Shown here: positions 33,597 through 44,171 of the stretch, one piece after another
Layout: every line of letters begins with the position of its first letter
Position numbering within the stretch: position 1 is the first letter of the stretch
Source of the DNA: Mesorhabditis belari
Taxonomy: Eukaryota; Nematoda; Chromadorea; Rhabditida; Rhabditidae
Direction of reading: 5' to 3'
Assembly (NCBI GenBank): GCA_958450365.1
Contig: CAUEEP010000266.1
Coordinates: 390,001 to 454,000 of the forward strand
DNA length: 64,000 nucleotides
Made by a program: the position numbers and the translations under genes
The notes under the pieces: generated by a model
What the model saw: only the letters and a program-made list of their open reading frames with translations
The model's database searches: none
What the model was told of the DNA's origin: nothing

Positions 33597-34445
33597 TGAA
33601 AAGATTTCAAATTCAATGCAATTCAATGCAATTCGATTTCAATTTAATTCCAATTCAATTCAATTCTAATTCAATTCAATTCAACTCAATTCAATTCAAA
33701 TCAATTCAAATCAATTCAAATCAATTTCAATTTAATTCCAATTCAATTCAATTCCAATTCAATTCCAATTCAATTCCAATTCAATTCAATTCAATTCAAT
33801 TTAATTCCAATTCAATTCGATTCCAATTCAACTCAATTCAATTCAATTCAACTCAATTCAAATTCAATTCAATTCCGATTCAATTCAAATCAATTCAACT
33901 CAATTCAATTCAATTCAATTCAACTCAATTCAAATTCAATTCAATTCAAATCAATTCAAATCAATTTCAATTTAATTCAACTCAATTCCAATTCAATTCG
34001 ATTCCAATTCAACTCAATTCAATTCAATTCAATTCAATTCAATTCAACTCAATTCAATTCAACTCAATTCAATTCAATTCAATTCAATTCAATTTAATTC
34101 AATTCAATTCAATTCAATTCCAATTCAATTCCAATTCAATTCCAATTCAATTCAATTCAATTCAATTCAATTCAATTCAATTCAATTCAATTCAATTTAA
34201 TTCCAATTCAATTCGATTCCAATTCAACTCAATTCGATTCCAATTCAACTCAATTCAATTCAATTCAACTCAATTCAAATTCAATTCAATTCAAATCAAT
34301 TCAAATCAATTTCAATTTAATTCAATTCAATTCAATTCAATTCGATTCCAATTCAATTTAATTCAATTCAATTCAATTCAATTCAATTCAATTCAATTCA
34401 ATTCAATTCAATTCAATTCAATTTAATTCAATTCAATTTCAATTC
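33597..34445. repeat. TTCAA pentamer satellite
   Basis: About 850 bp of AATTC and AATTCAATTC units with AATTCCAATTC variants. The 277-codon open frame across it is an artefact of the stop-free unit. Confidence 0.95.
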
Positions 34446-35169
34446 AAAAACTTTCAAGCTTTCAACTGTTAAAGGCAATCTAGAACCAGACTGGAGCAGA
34501 GCACTGTTCCAAGAATCTATCAAAGGACAAGAGCTAAGAAATAAAAGCCAAGAAAAGAATATTTATTGGCTAAATGAATGTCCAATTCTCATCATAAAGC
34601 CGAGAAAAGCGCTAATTAGGGGGTTTGGGGTCAAACGGGGGAGAGGCGGGGGAGAGGCGGGCGTGCAGCGGGAGAAGGGCAGCGGGAGAAGGGGTAGATC
34701 CCTCCAGATCCCTCCAATAAGGCCCTCTTCCCTCGAAATCCCCTCAACGATCGATTCCTGACTTTATCTTGGGTTTTTATCGATTATAAACCACCTTTTC
34801 ACTCTCGAATTTGCTCGAAAACCAACCGAAATTGCCTTAAAAAGAAAGCAAATGGCCCTGGGTGTGACTTGGGTCGTTGAACCGGATGAAATATCCAAAA
34901 ATATCCAAAAATAGAGCAATTTTCTTGAAAAACCAACTACGAATTCGAATTATTTGACCCCGAAAACCTCCGTGGTGAAAAATTAGAGCTAATCGGCCTC
35001 AAAAAAGAGTCCAAAATCGTCGCGAATGTGTTAAAAATGTAGAAACGCATCTTTTCTCGCACACTTGATTCCTCGTTTTTTCACCAGCTTATCGCTATGG
35101 GAAAATGAAGTGTTTGGTGTGCTAGAAATGGTAAGTTTACGGCTTTTGAACACAAAGTAGATCAAGACA
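34446..35169. other. Intergenic stretch with GC-rich patch
   Basis: GGGGGAGAGGCGG and AGCGGGAGAAGGG repeats at 34640-34695. No gene recognised. Confidence 0.4.
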
Positions 35170-35722
35170 AGAAATTGCACAGCTATAAAGCTAAAGCAAA
35201 GACAAAGCAAAGGCAAAGCAAGGACAAGCAAAGACAAAGAAACGACAAAGGAAAAACAAAGCAAAGACAAAGAAAAGACAAAGCAAAGACAAAGCAAAGG
35301 CAAAGCAAAGACAAAGGAAAGACAAAGCCAAGACAAAGCAAAGACAAAGCAAAGACAAGGAAAAGACAAGGAAAAGACAAAGCAAAGACCAAGCAAAGAC
35401 AAAGCAAAGACCAATCAAAGACAAAGCAAGGACCAAGCAAGGACCAGGAAAAGACAAGGAAAAGACAAAGCAAAGACCAAGCAAAGACAAAGCAAAGACA
35501 AAGCAAGGGCAAGCAAAGACAAAGCAAGGACAAAGCAAGGACAAGCAAAGACAAAGCAAAGACAAAGAAAAGACAAAGGAAAGATAAAGAAAAGACCAAG
35601 CAAAGACAAAGAAAAGACAAAGGAGAGACAAAGGAAAGACAAAGCAAAGACAAAGCAAAGACCAAGCAAAGACCAAGCAAAGACAAAGCAAGGACAAAGA
35701 AAGGACAAAGCAAAGACAAAAA
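35170..35722. repeat. AAAGACAAAGCA 12-mer satellite
   Basis: About 45 copies of GCAAAGACAAA with GGAAAGACAAAG and CAAGGACAAG variants. Open in several frames but not a gene. Confidence 0.95.
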
Positions 35723-36263
35723 TAAGTGAATCCTCGATAGAATCTCTTTTAAATTGTTCAAGTTTTCGAGAAAACAAATGATCGAATAAACTAGCTGATT
35801 CACAAAGCAAAAAAAAAGGCGATCAAGAGTTAGTGGAGATCCGAGAGAAATCCCGGTTTCTTTTCATTTGAAATTGCTCGGTCATTTCATTTGAAATTGC
35901 TCAAAGAGACAAAAAAAGTCTCTATTGAAAAAAAAAGACAGAGACGAGAATCTCTTCGAGAATCTCACTCAGAGAAAATGAACAAAAAAAATAAACTATT
36001 TTACGATTCGATCAAGTTTTCTATACTGAAACTTTTTTCAATATTTGGTATTTGAGCTATTTTAAGCTATTTTAAGCTTTGTATTTCAAATGACTTTGTG
36101 TTAAGATTTCCTTTAAAAAGGGGGGTTCAGGATTGGGTCCCGAAATCTGTGACCGGTTTTGCTTGAATCGAATAACAAGAGAAAGAATTATTTCCATTCA
36201 ATCAAGAGTTAACCCTTCTTTAATTTTACAAATTAAAAAAATTTAAAAATTAAATTCAATCTA
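35723..36263. other. Intergenic stretch
   Basis: Duplication CATTTGAAATTGCTC (35866 and 35889). No gene recognised. Confidence 0.35.
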
Positions 36264-36467
36264 TTGGGTTGGGGAGAATGAGTCGGCGCCCAACTTTAAA
36301 GGGACTTTTTGCACACATAAAGCCTTCTTTAAACATACGTTTTGTTTCATCAAAAATGGTCCACTATTTCTTTACAAAATGGCTTTTGAGAGATTCCACA
36401 AAGCTTTTCTTTTTTGGGATTTTATGGATTCCCAAACAAAGCTAATCAAAATGACAAAAAGTCCGAC

Positions 36468-36663
36468 TCATTTCTTGAACAGTTTCTTCCACATAAACCT
36501 CCTTTGGTGTTTATATAAAAAAGATAGAGCACACTCAATTACGTAAGTTACCAAATTTTCAGGAAGATCCCTCCAACCGTTTACTCTAGATGACAGTTTA
36601 TCGATTTTGTGGGAAAAATGATCCTTTGTTGAGTTGAGGCGCTGTTTGAGTTCTCTTTTAAAT
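36468..36663 (-). pseudogene. Possible transposase C-terminal fragment of the outer element
   Basis: About 64 codons reading IFKRELKQRLNSTKDHFSHK to RFMWKKLFKK and a stop at 36468. The WRDLPENLV-type end is reminiscent of C-termini of mariner-like transposases, but I cannot assign it firmly. The codons further upstream belong to the inserted inner element. Confidence 0.4.
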
Positions 36664-36664
36664 A

Positions 36665-37217
36665 TTAGGTTGTTAACCCAAAAACGGCGCTTTTTGTGCA
36701 TGAAGGTTTTTGGAATAATTACAAAGATAGCATTCAAGATTTTCTTTGTTTTTCTTGTTTTTCTAATAACTTTTTACAATTTTTAATCAAATATTTTGGT
36801 TTAGGTTTCGATTCTCGGGAGCAATGCCAACAACAAATCGACCCACCCCGGAAGTATGGCACAAGGATTTGCACCATCGCTATCAACAACACAAATCTGC
36901 CGCCGAATCAGCTCGGGAAATCAACGATTTTTATGGATTCAAAGTTGTGACTACTCGCACAGCCCAAAAATGGTTTCAAAAGTTTCGGGGAAAAAGTTTC
37001 AAGACCGAAGCTGAGGTACGGGACGCTATCGACGACTTTTTGGTTTCAAAAAATGCCGATTTTTTCGAGAAAGGACTTAAGAAACTTCCAAAAAGATGGA
37101 TGAATGTCAAAACCAAACGCGGAGATTACATTGTTTAATTATATGTTGTTGAAATAAATTGTTATAGTTTTAAAACGGTCATACGCAAAAAGCGCCCTTT
37201 TTGGGTTAACAACCTAA
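36665..37217 (+). mobile_element. Mariner (inner) inserted into the outer element, internally deleted
   Basis: TTAGGTTGTTAACCCAAAAA (36665) and its complement (to 37217) are the ends; TA lies on each side. The 553-bp element encodes a transposase that lacks its catalytic core. Confidence 0.9.
36824..37138 (+). pseudogene. Mariner transposase with catalytic core deleted
   Basis: One open frame of 104 codons. Residues 1-60 match the mariner N-terminal helix-turn-helix (EVWHKDLHHRYQQHKSAAES, then VTTRTAQKWFQKFRG). Residues 65-104 match the C-terminal end (AIDDFLVSKNADFFEKGLKK, LPKRWMNVKTKRGDYIV). The roughly 240 residues between them, with all three catalytic aspartates, are gone without breaking the frame. 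It could bind TIRs without cutting, but that is speculation. Confidence 0.8.
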
Positions 37218-37684
37218 TATTATTTTGTAGAGAATTAGTTACCCTTCTACGGATATCAAACGCATATCATTTGACAAAGTGTGCTATAATTTTTAGAAAT
37301 TTCTTTGATTTTCGGCGCCGACTCATTCTCCCCAACCCAATATGAATCGAACTTTGCGCCTTTCATGTGCCGCAAAATTTAAGCAGGTTTCACAAACGCC
37401 GGTGATAATTGTCAAAAATATTGATATTCTCAGCGCGGTAACCCAAATTCTAGAGCGACACTATGAGAAATGAGGAGCATTAAGTGCAAAAAAATACTAG
37501 GCCAAAAACCCAGTCGTAGTCGTGATTGAGCATTCTGCCCAGTCTAATGTATAGGGTGAGTAAAAGGTTGTACAGGAACGTTTGGATCAGCCAGATAAAT
37601 AGAGCAAGTAAATGAACAGATTAAGCTCAAGATTAAGAGCTTTATTGCTAGCGTTTGAATAACAAACTGACAAGCTACTTTTAG

Positions 37685-37802
37685 GCGAGCCCACCTCGAC
37701 ATCGAATCAGGATCTCTGTGCTATCATGAGCCCAACAACTGGCTTGTGGAAGTCGAGTGAATGCACGTTGCCTAAACCCCTACTTTTGTACTGTGGAGAT
37801 CA
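37685..37802 (+). pseudogene. C-type lectin (CTLD) exon: end of a first domain
   Basis: After an acceptor CTTTTAG the second forward frame reads EPTSTSNQDLCAIMSPTTG then LWKSSECTLPKPLLLYCGDQ. CxxM...G.W...C.......C is the C-terminal half of a C-type lectin domain. A good donor CA|GTGAGT follows. The splice to the next exon is out of phase by one, so the gene is probably broken or an exon is missing. Confidence 0.6.
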
Positions 37803-37845
37803 GTGAGTCTTGTTAGTCTAATTTTTATCACCAAATCATTTACAG

Positions 37846-37910
37846 AAGATTCTCAATGTCAACCTGGATGGATCTACAACGATACCTTGGATTTTTGCTA
37901 TTATATTCAG
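37846..37910 (+). pseudogene. C-type lectin (CTLD) exon: start of a second domain
   Basis: Between acceptor TTTACAG and donor CAG|GTTTGT one frame reads DSQCQPGWIYNDTLDFCYYI, the classical CxxGW....CY start of a C-type lectin domain. Immediately downstream (37945) a truncated mariner copy sits in what would be the next intron. Confidence 0.6.
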
Positions 37911-37944
37911 GTTTGTATCGAAAAAAATACGTTTCTTAATCTTA

Positions 37945-38058
37945 AAGAGAATTAGTTACCCTTCTACGGATATCAAACGCATATCATTTGACAAAGTCTG
38001 CTATAAGTTTTAGAAATTTCTTTGATTTTCGGCGCCGACTCATTCTCCCCCAACCCAA
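37945..38058 (-). mobile_element. Truncated copy of the outer mariner-type element
   Basis: 114 bp matching 37229-37340 at all but a few positions (GAGAATTAGTTACCCTTCTA to CCCCAACCCAA). TA follows the intact end; the other end is cut off. It lies 600 bp from the full copy, in the same orientation. Confidence 0.85.
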
Positions 38059-38104
38059 TAGGAACCGTATTAGATCAATATTGGAACCGTATTAGATCAA
38101 TATA

Positions 38105-38157
38105 GGAAACGAATGTTACGACGAAGCTCAAGGAAACAATGCTCAGTGTCGCACGGA

Positions 38158-38160
<3 letters not shown>
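38105..38160 (+). pseudogene. Probable continuation of the CTLD, ending in an ATT microsatellite
   Basis: A frame reading NECYDEAQGNNAQCRTELL fits the second part of a C-type lectin domain (A...C...L), and then runs into the ATT array. No splice site can be assigned with confidence. Confidence 0.4.

Positions 38161-38222
<62 letters not shown>
38158..38222. repeat. ATT trinucleotide microsatellite
   Basis: About 21 perfect copies of ATT. Confidence 0.95.
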
Positions 38223-38223
<1 letters not shown>

Positions 38224-38879
38224 TACCCAAGTTTGAGGTTGCGCCGAGTTACTCTGCCGCTCTACTCTTCTCAATGATTTTGCCTAGCCTGCATATCAAC
38301 TTAGTGATTAATTCGAACGTGATGCATCCTTTCCATCCTCCTGATAGATGCCTTCCGCTTTCAATCACGATATTGGACTGGCTCGTGAAATGAAGATCGA
38401 TCATATACTAGTGCTTGAAGGTATACCCGAAGTGGTGTCCTTTTATACGCGTTTGAGCGCGACATTGTTTAGGGTACGGTATTTGTGGTGTCTTATTCGA
38501 TTGTGGCAGCTTTTTGGTGACTCACATGAGGCAAAAGCATAGTTAGGGTTGTTCTAAAAGCTGAAAATATGGTCAAGGTAGGTCAAAAACAAATTGGAGT
38601 CAAAATTAGCGTCATTGAAGTCAATTACAGCTATTCAAAAGTAGGGTTGTTATAGCCAAGCCAAGCCAAAGTCAATGGCTTTCAATTGGGCTTGGCCTGG
38701 AATTTGATTGACATTTGACAACCCAACTTTGATTGACATTTGACAACCCGACTCTTTGATTTGACCTGAAACCGTCGAATGTATAAGATCATCATGAAAG
38801 ATGACATCATTAAATGAAACTAAACACATCCAATATTCTTGCTTTCTGTAGTAGAACGCTAATGGTTAGCTGGATTTGA
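38223..38879. other. Intergenic stretch
   Basis: The 64-codon ORF at 38348-38542 looks compositionally protein-like but I recognise no family. TTTGATTGACATTTGACAAC is repeated at 38702 and 38727. Confidence 0.35.
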
Positions 38880-38881
38880 TT

Positions 38882-39048
38882 TTGTGGACATTGAACGGGC
38901 ATTGAACGGGCATTGAACGGGCATTGAACGGGCATTGAACGGGCATTGAACGGGCATTGAACGGGCATTGAACGGGCATTGAACGGGCATTGAACGGGCA
39001 TTGAACGGGCATTGAACGGGCATTGAACGGGCATTGAACGGGCATTGA
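38882..39048. repeat. GCATTGAACGGG 12-mer satellite
   Basis: Fourteen almost perfect copies. Confidence 0.95.
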
Positions 39049-39169
39049 ACTCATTTCCTAGTGGGAATTGTGGAATCATTTCGATTCGCCCTTGATTCGA
39101 CCTAAGTTTTAAAGAAGATTCAAAAGCATCAAACGGAGAAAAAGGAAAAGTCAGCTCTAAAGCCAGCTC

Positions 39170-39218
39170 TGATGGCTTTGATCATAATAGGTCAGGCCTA
39201 TTATGATCAAAGCCATCA
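39170..39218. repeat. Perfect 22-bp hairpin
   Basis: TGATGGCTTTGATCATAATA continues into a 5-nt loop and then its exact complement. No larger element boundaries visible. Confidence 0.8.
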
Positions 39219-39547
39219 GATGCGAGCCTGTTTGTTCTCTTGACCTATTCAAATAACAAAAAAGCTAAGGGATAAGCTGCTTACTCTTATCCTATTTTCA
39301 TTTTAGGGTTCTTGTTTTTTGTTTTTGCTGTTGCTGTTGCATTGGTTTGCTTATCAGCTTAACAGCTTCACCTGTTTGCAAGTTCTGTTCAGTATTTAAA
39401 TGATTTTAGAACCTATCATCAAGTGTTAGAAACTATTAGAAACCATCTTTAATCTGAATTTGTCCTAATGAAATCTTTGATCGATGTGCTCATTTTCTTG
39501 CCATCATTGGCTTTCTCTTTTGTGCTTATCGAGGAAAGTTGCAATGA

Positions 39548-39680
39548 TTTGAGTAAACGTATGTTTTACGCATGTAGTAAACGTATGTAGTAAACGTATG
39601 TAGTAAACGTATGTAGTAAACGTATGTAGTAAACGTATGTAGTAAACGATTTGAGTAAACGATTTGAGTAAGCGTATGTT
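39548..39680. repeat. AGTAAACGTATGT 13-mer repeat
   Basis: Nine copies, the outer ones diverged to GAGTAAACGATTT. Confidence 0.9.
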
Positions 39681-39849
39681 TTCTCCATCTCAAAACGTAG
39701 TAAAGTATTCTCAAAGGTTTCTCCAAGGTTTCTCTAGTATTCTCAAAGTTTTCTCAAACTTTTGAATCATTTTTGTAAATAAATAGTCATAATGAATCAT
39801 AATGAATCATAAAACAGTCATAAAAGAGTATTTTTTTTGATAGAAATTG

Positions 39850-39945
39850 AGTAATAAAATGTTTTCTAAAGTTTTCTCAAAGTTTTCTAAAGTTTTCTCA
39901 AAGTTTTCTAAAGTTTTCTTAAAGTTTTCTCAACGTTTTCTCAAT
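39850..39945. repeat. AAAGTTTTCTC repeat
   Basis: Seven 10-11 bp copies just upstream of the gene at 40021. Confidence 0.85.
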
Positions 39946-40020
39946 CTACCTATCTTTTGCTATATATAGAATCAAAAAAAGTTATTGAAAAAGAAATCTC
40001 CATCAATTTTTCGATTCCAA

Positions 40021-43000
40021 ATGAGAAAGCTTGTCATATTTTTGTTGGCTCTACTATCTTTGTTGGCTCAAGCTAAAGCAAACGGTTAACTTTCAATTAA
40101 CTTTCCATTAACTTTCGTTTTTCGGTTAACTTTTCCAATTTATAGAGTTATTTTCAAAGAGCTATAACAAACGTTTCATTTTAATGATAGGTCTCTGGCC
40201 AGTCGTTTTCTTAGTTCCATATGAAGCACCAAAGCTAACAAAATTGTCAATCACAGTAGGCGAGCGGCTAGTTTTTTTGTGATTTCTCGATTACTCAGTT
40301 TGTATTCATGATAAGCCTCAATTTTTCCTTTTTTGAAATCGGTAAGTGCAGCACGACGCGTCGTGATTGCAAGGGGATGTCACGACGCAACGAGACGTCC
40401 CGTTGGCCGGTGTCCCGTTGGCCGGTGTCCCGTTGGCCGGTGTCCCGTTGGCCGGTGTCCCGTTGGCCGGTGTCCCGTTGGCCGGTGTCCCGTTGGCCGG
40501 TGTCCCGTTGGCCGGTGTCCCGTTGGCCGGTGTCCATTGCCGTCCATTGCCGTCCATTGCCGTCCATTGCCGTCCATTGCCGTCCATTGCCCATCCCGTC
40601 GTCCCGTTGCCAGTCCATTGCCCGTCCATTGCCCGTCCATTCCCGTCCATTGCCCATCCATTGCCCATCCATTGCCAGTCCATTGCCAGTCCATTGCCCG
40701 TCGTCCATTCCCGTCCATTGCCCGTCGTCCCGTTGCAAATCGTCCCATTACATATCACGACGTCCCAAAAAACTTCAATTTCTTCTAAATTCTCAAAAAT
40801 GAAATGAGTCAAAGATTTTTGTATTGAAAAGTTGCTTACTAGGTTTAAGTTTTACAGGACTTTATTATATATTATATTATATTATACCAGCGAAAAACGT
40901 TCACTAACGTTCGGGTTTGCCACGCAATCTAAGCCCCCCCCGTTTTTGCCAATGGCTGCGCACAGACGAACAGACGAACAGACTCTTCTTCTGCTTTATA
41001 CATAGTAGATTATATTATCTTATACTATTATAGCTTTATTATTATCAAGGTTAGTTCTTGAGTAAATTTTGATAACTGGAAAAGTAGTTTAGGTCAAATT
41101 TAAGGTCAAATTGGGGAGGTCGACTAAAATAGTTATACTGCTTCTCTTAGCTGGACTTTTTCTTTTATTTTAATGCTTAAAGATTGTATTTATTAAATAA
41201 TCAAACTAAATAATCAAACTAAATAATAAAAGAGCTAGCTGGAAAGCATAAAAAGTTTCTAGAGTAGACAGCGAAAAGATCAAAAAAATGACCACTTTCA
41301 TAATACAGTCCATTTCTCAGTATCTATTTGTGAGATTGAGCTGAAAATTTACACAGAGAAGGCTAAGTATTCACTTAATAATGGCTTAAATTCTTAGAAA
41401 GTTTCATGGATTGATTACTGAGAAAGCGTTGTTCAAAAAAGGGACTTTCTGTTGAACTTAATAACTTTTGTCGAGGCTAATAACTTTTGTCAGGCCCTCC
41501 CTTGACGCCTCTTCTTCGCTCGTGGAATGAGAAAGCGGCTGATCACTTCTATACAGTCAGTGCTGTTGAACAGGAGAATGCGGTCAATTCTGGTTATGCT
41601 ATTGAAGGTTTTTCCGGTCAGTCAAACACTGAAAACAAACTTTTAGCTCAAATGGGTTTCATTGGAACGTCTAAGGATTGCGATTGTCCGGGCATTGTGC
41701 CACTGTATCGAATGTGGTCGGACTCGGCAAGTGGGAGCACATTTTCATATTTTCTTTTCATAGAATTCACTTCATACATACTAAAACCCAAAAGGACTCA
41801 ATGCAAATCATAGTTCAAATGATAATCTGTAGTACAAGAGTACATGAGTACAAGAGTACATGAGTACAAGAGTACAAGAGTACAATGAGTACAAGAGTAC
41901 AAGAGTACAATGAGTACAATGAGTATACAAGATAAATTGTACTTTTCTATAACCAAATTTAATGAGGATCATTTTAAAACCAATCTCAAGTCGATCTGAT
42001 TACTGGAAGCCGAGTTATAAACCGTCAAAGTTGATCGACTTCTGCAGGTGTGTAGGTCAACTTTGACGCTGTTTTTCCCTATGTTCTTACCAAGGAATGT
42101 ACAAAATAAACTCCACTTTTCTTCAGTCAAATTTAAGGAGAATTCTATTAAAACCAAACACAAGTCAATCCAATGTCTGTACCTCGAGTTATAAACCGTC
42201 AAAGTTGATCGACTTCTGCAGGTGTGTAGGTCAACTTTGACGCAATTTTTCTATATATTCTTACACAGGAATATACAAAATAAATTGTACTTTTCTATAA
42301 CCAAATTTAATGAGGATCATTTTAAAACCAATCTCAAGTCGATCTGATTACTGGAAGTCGAGTTATAGAGTAAACTCGAAAAGTTCCCAAACTCCGAGAC
42401 TCGTAACGGAATTTGGAAGTTCAACTTTGACGCTGTTTTTCCCTATGTTCTTACCAAGGAATGTACAAAACAAATTCCACTTTTCTTTAGTCAAATTTAA
42501 TGAAGATTCTATTAAAACTAACCATAAGTTGATTCAATTTCGATACCTTGAGTTATAAACCGTCAAAGCTGATCGACTTCTGCAGGTGTGTAGGTCAACT
42601 TTGACGCAATTTTTTTATATGTTCTTACGAAGGAATGTACAAAATAAATAGCACTTTTCTATAATCAAATTTGATGAAGATCATTTTAAAACCAATCTCA
42701 AGTCGATCTGATTACTGGAAGTCGAGTTATAGAGTAAACTCGAAAAGTTCCCAAACTCCGAGACTCGTAACGGAATTTGGAAGTTCAACTTTGACACAAA
42801 TTTTCTCTATTTTTTTATCAATGAGTATACAAAAGAAATTCGACTTTTCTTTAGTCAAATTTAATGAGGATTCTATTAAAACCAATCATAAATTGATTTA
42901 GTTTCTATACCTCGAGTTATAGACCTCCCAAGTTGATCAACCTTTGCAAGTAAGTAGTTCAACTCTATCGGGTAAATCGGGTAATTATGACGCTATAGAG

Positions 43001-43485
43001 TCACGTAAAAGCAACGCCTCAATGTTCACATTTCATTGCGCCAAAATTTTGGCCTCCCATTGTTATTTAAGCCACAAATCAGGTCATCTCTGAATTTAGG
43101 CGATCATTTCTACACAACAAGTGTTGATGAGATGAACAAAGCCGTGCAGGACGATCATTACAAGCTCGAGGGAACAATGGGATATTGTATGTCAGCGCCC
43201 GGCTCCGGTCTACTCCCACTTTACCGTTTCTGGGATGGCAAAGCACAAGGTGCGTTAGCTATTTGTCCAGTTGAACTAGTCGAATCCAGTCGCGTCCAGC
43301 TGCACCTCATTTCTCAAAAACCTGGTCATTCTCGAGGCTTCACTATCTTTCCAGATCACTTTCCAGATCATTTCTACACTAACAACGAGAATGAGAAGAA
43401 CTCGGTGATCGCCAATTTGCCCGCGTATCGCTACGAGGGAATTCAGTGCTACGTCTGGCAATCGAATGGGAACAAAAACTGCTGA
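40021..43485 (+). CDS. Secreted DUF5648-like repeat protein, four exons (predicted)
   Basis: Exons 40021-40084, 41494-41730, 43100-43249 and 43367-43485 join in phase into 189 codons ending in TGA. Residues 1-20 form a clear signal peptide (MRKLVIFLLALLSLLAQAKA), so the protein should be secreted. The mature part has three similar units, each opening with DHFYT (38-42, 102-106, 151-155). Units 1 and 2 continue with PLYRMW (91-96) and PLYRFW (140-145); the last ends with YEGIQCYVW (173-181). This pattern matches the DUF5648 family of bacteria, fungi and some invertebrates; its function is not established. Introns (1409, 1369 and 117 bp) are GT-AG. The first contains a 15-mer satellite, the second a dimeric satellite. 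Exon 4 has two in-frame acceptors 12 bp apart (43354 and 43366). AAAGTTTTCTC repeats lie directly upstream. The domain pattern is clear; expression is unknown. Confidence 0.75.
40394..40745. repeat. CCCGTTGGCCGGTGT 15-mer plus CCATTGCCGT / CCATTGCCCGT satellite, within intron 1
   Basis: Nine perfect 15-bp units (40394-40535), then 10-11 bp CCATTGCCGT units, then a mixed block to 40745. Much more GC-rich than the surroundings. Open in several frames on both strands only because of the repeat. Confidence 0.95.
40860..41493. other. Rest of intron 1
   Basis: TATTATATTATATTATA (40864-40885), a short GC-rich part with ACAGACGAACAGACGAACAG (40974), and AAATAATCAAACT repeats near 41200. No exon recognised. 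The acceptor TTTTGTCAG ends at 41493. Confidence 0.5.
41828..41935. repeat. GAGTACAAGAGTACAT repeat, within intron 2
   Basis: About ten units of GAGTACAA with alternating T or A. Confidence 0.9.
41936..42960. repeat. Dimeric satellite (about 175-bp monomers), within intron 2
   Basis: Six monomers start near 41936, 42110, 42285, 42465, 42645 and 42838, each with CAAATTTAATGAGGAT-like, CGAGTTATA and AGGTCAACTTTGACG-like blocks. Odd monomers carry ATCATTTTAAAACCAATCTC, even ones TTCTATTAAAACC. The array is thus built from dimers of about 350-380 bp. Confidence 0.85.
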
Positions 43486-43724
43486 GAATATTTTGTCCTT
43501 GCATAAAAGCATTTTTTGAATTATTTAGCTTCATTGGCACCTGATTTCTTAGTTTTTCAAGTTTATAAGAAGAATTTGAGAAGAAAAGAAGAAGAAAAGT
43601 GAGAATGATTTGAGAAGAAAAGTGCATGCAAAAGTTTAAGAGATAAATTCAAGAGATAAATTTCAATTTTGGATATTCTCGATCAGCGAGAGTTAATCTG
43701 AAGAAGTTTAAGTGCTCAAAACAA

Positions 43725-43925
43725 GCTGAAACCAAGCTGAAACCAAGCAGAAACCAAGCTCTAAACCAAGCTCAAACCAAGCAGAAACCAAGCTCTAAAC
43801 CAAGCTCAAACCAAGCTCAAACCAAGCTCTAAACAAGCTGAACACAAGCTGAAAACGAGCTTTAAACAAGCTGAAAACAAGTTGAAACCAAGCTGAAAAC
43901 AAGTTGAAAACAAGCTCTAAACAAA
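43725..43925. repeat. AAACCAAGCTGA 12-mer repeat
   Basis: About 17 units of AACCAAGCTCAA, AACAAGCTGAAA and similar. Confidence 0.9.
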
Positions 43926-44171
43926 ACCCCTAAATTAACTCAATTTCCGAAATGATTTGGGTGTTCTGAAATAAGCATCTCTTTTATGTGAAAATTACGC
44001 CATTTCCCTCGCGGTAAATAGTTTCACTTGAGAATTCGAGACGAACAATTGGTGCCGCAAACTTGATTCTATAACTTTTATTCCAGGACTTTACGTGACC
44101 TTCCCATGTTTTTTAGAGAAAAACTAGTACAAGCTCGTACTAGTAAATAGTAGTAGTGATTAGTAGAAGTA

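Larger units (their letters stand above)
36264..37340 (-). mobile_element. Mariner-type element (outer), TIR TTGGGTTGGGGAGAATGAGT
   Basis: TTGGGTTGGGGAGAATGAGT at 36264 is mirrored up to 37340, with TA on both sides. Its own length without the insertion is about 522 bp, so it is a deletion derivative. The minus strand of the left part encodes a tail reading KRELKQRLNSTKDHF, SSRVNGWRDLPENLV, YVIECAL, which may be the end of its transposase. A second element (36665-37217) is inserted inside it. Confidence 0.85.

Noticed and set aside
33593..34426. 277-codon open reading frame
   Set aside because: It lies entirely inside the TTCAA satellite; the frame is open because the pentamer has no stop in that phase.
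35175..35803. Long open frames on both strands (lysine/glutamine-rich or leucine/cysteine-rich)
   Set aside because: Products of the AAAGACAAAGCA 12-mer array.
38882..39048. Regular 12-bp direct repeats resembling a CRISPR array
   Set aside because: No spacers: the units are contiguous. The same holds for the other tandem arrays, and the DNA is eukaryotic.
40295..40812. Five overlapping open frames of 122-164 codons on both strands
   Set aside because: Repeat units of 15 and 10-11 bp without stops; the region is intron 1 of the predicted gene.
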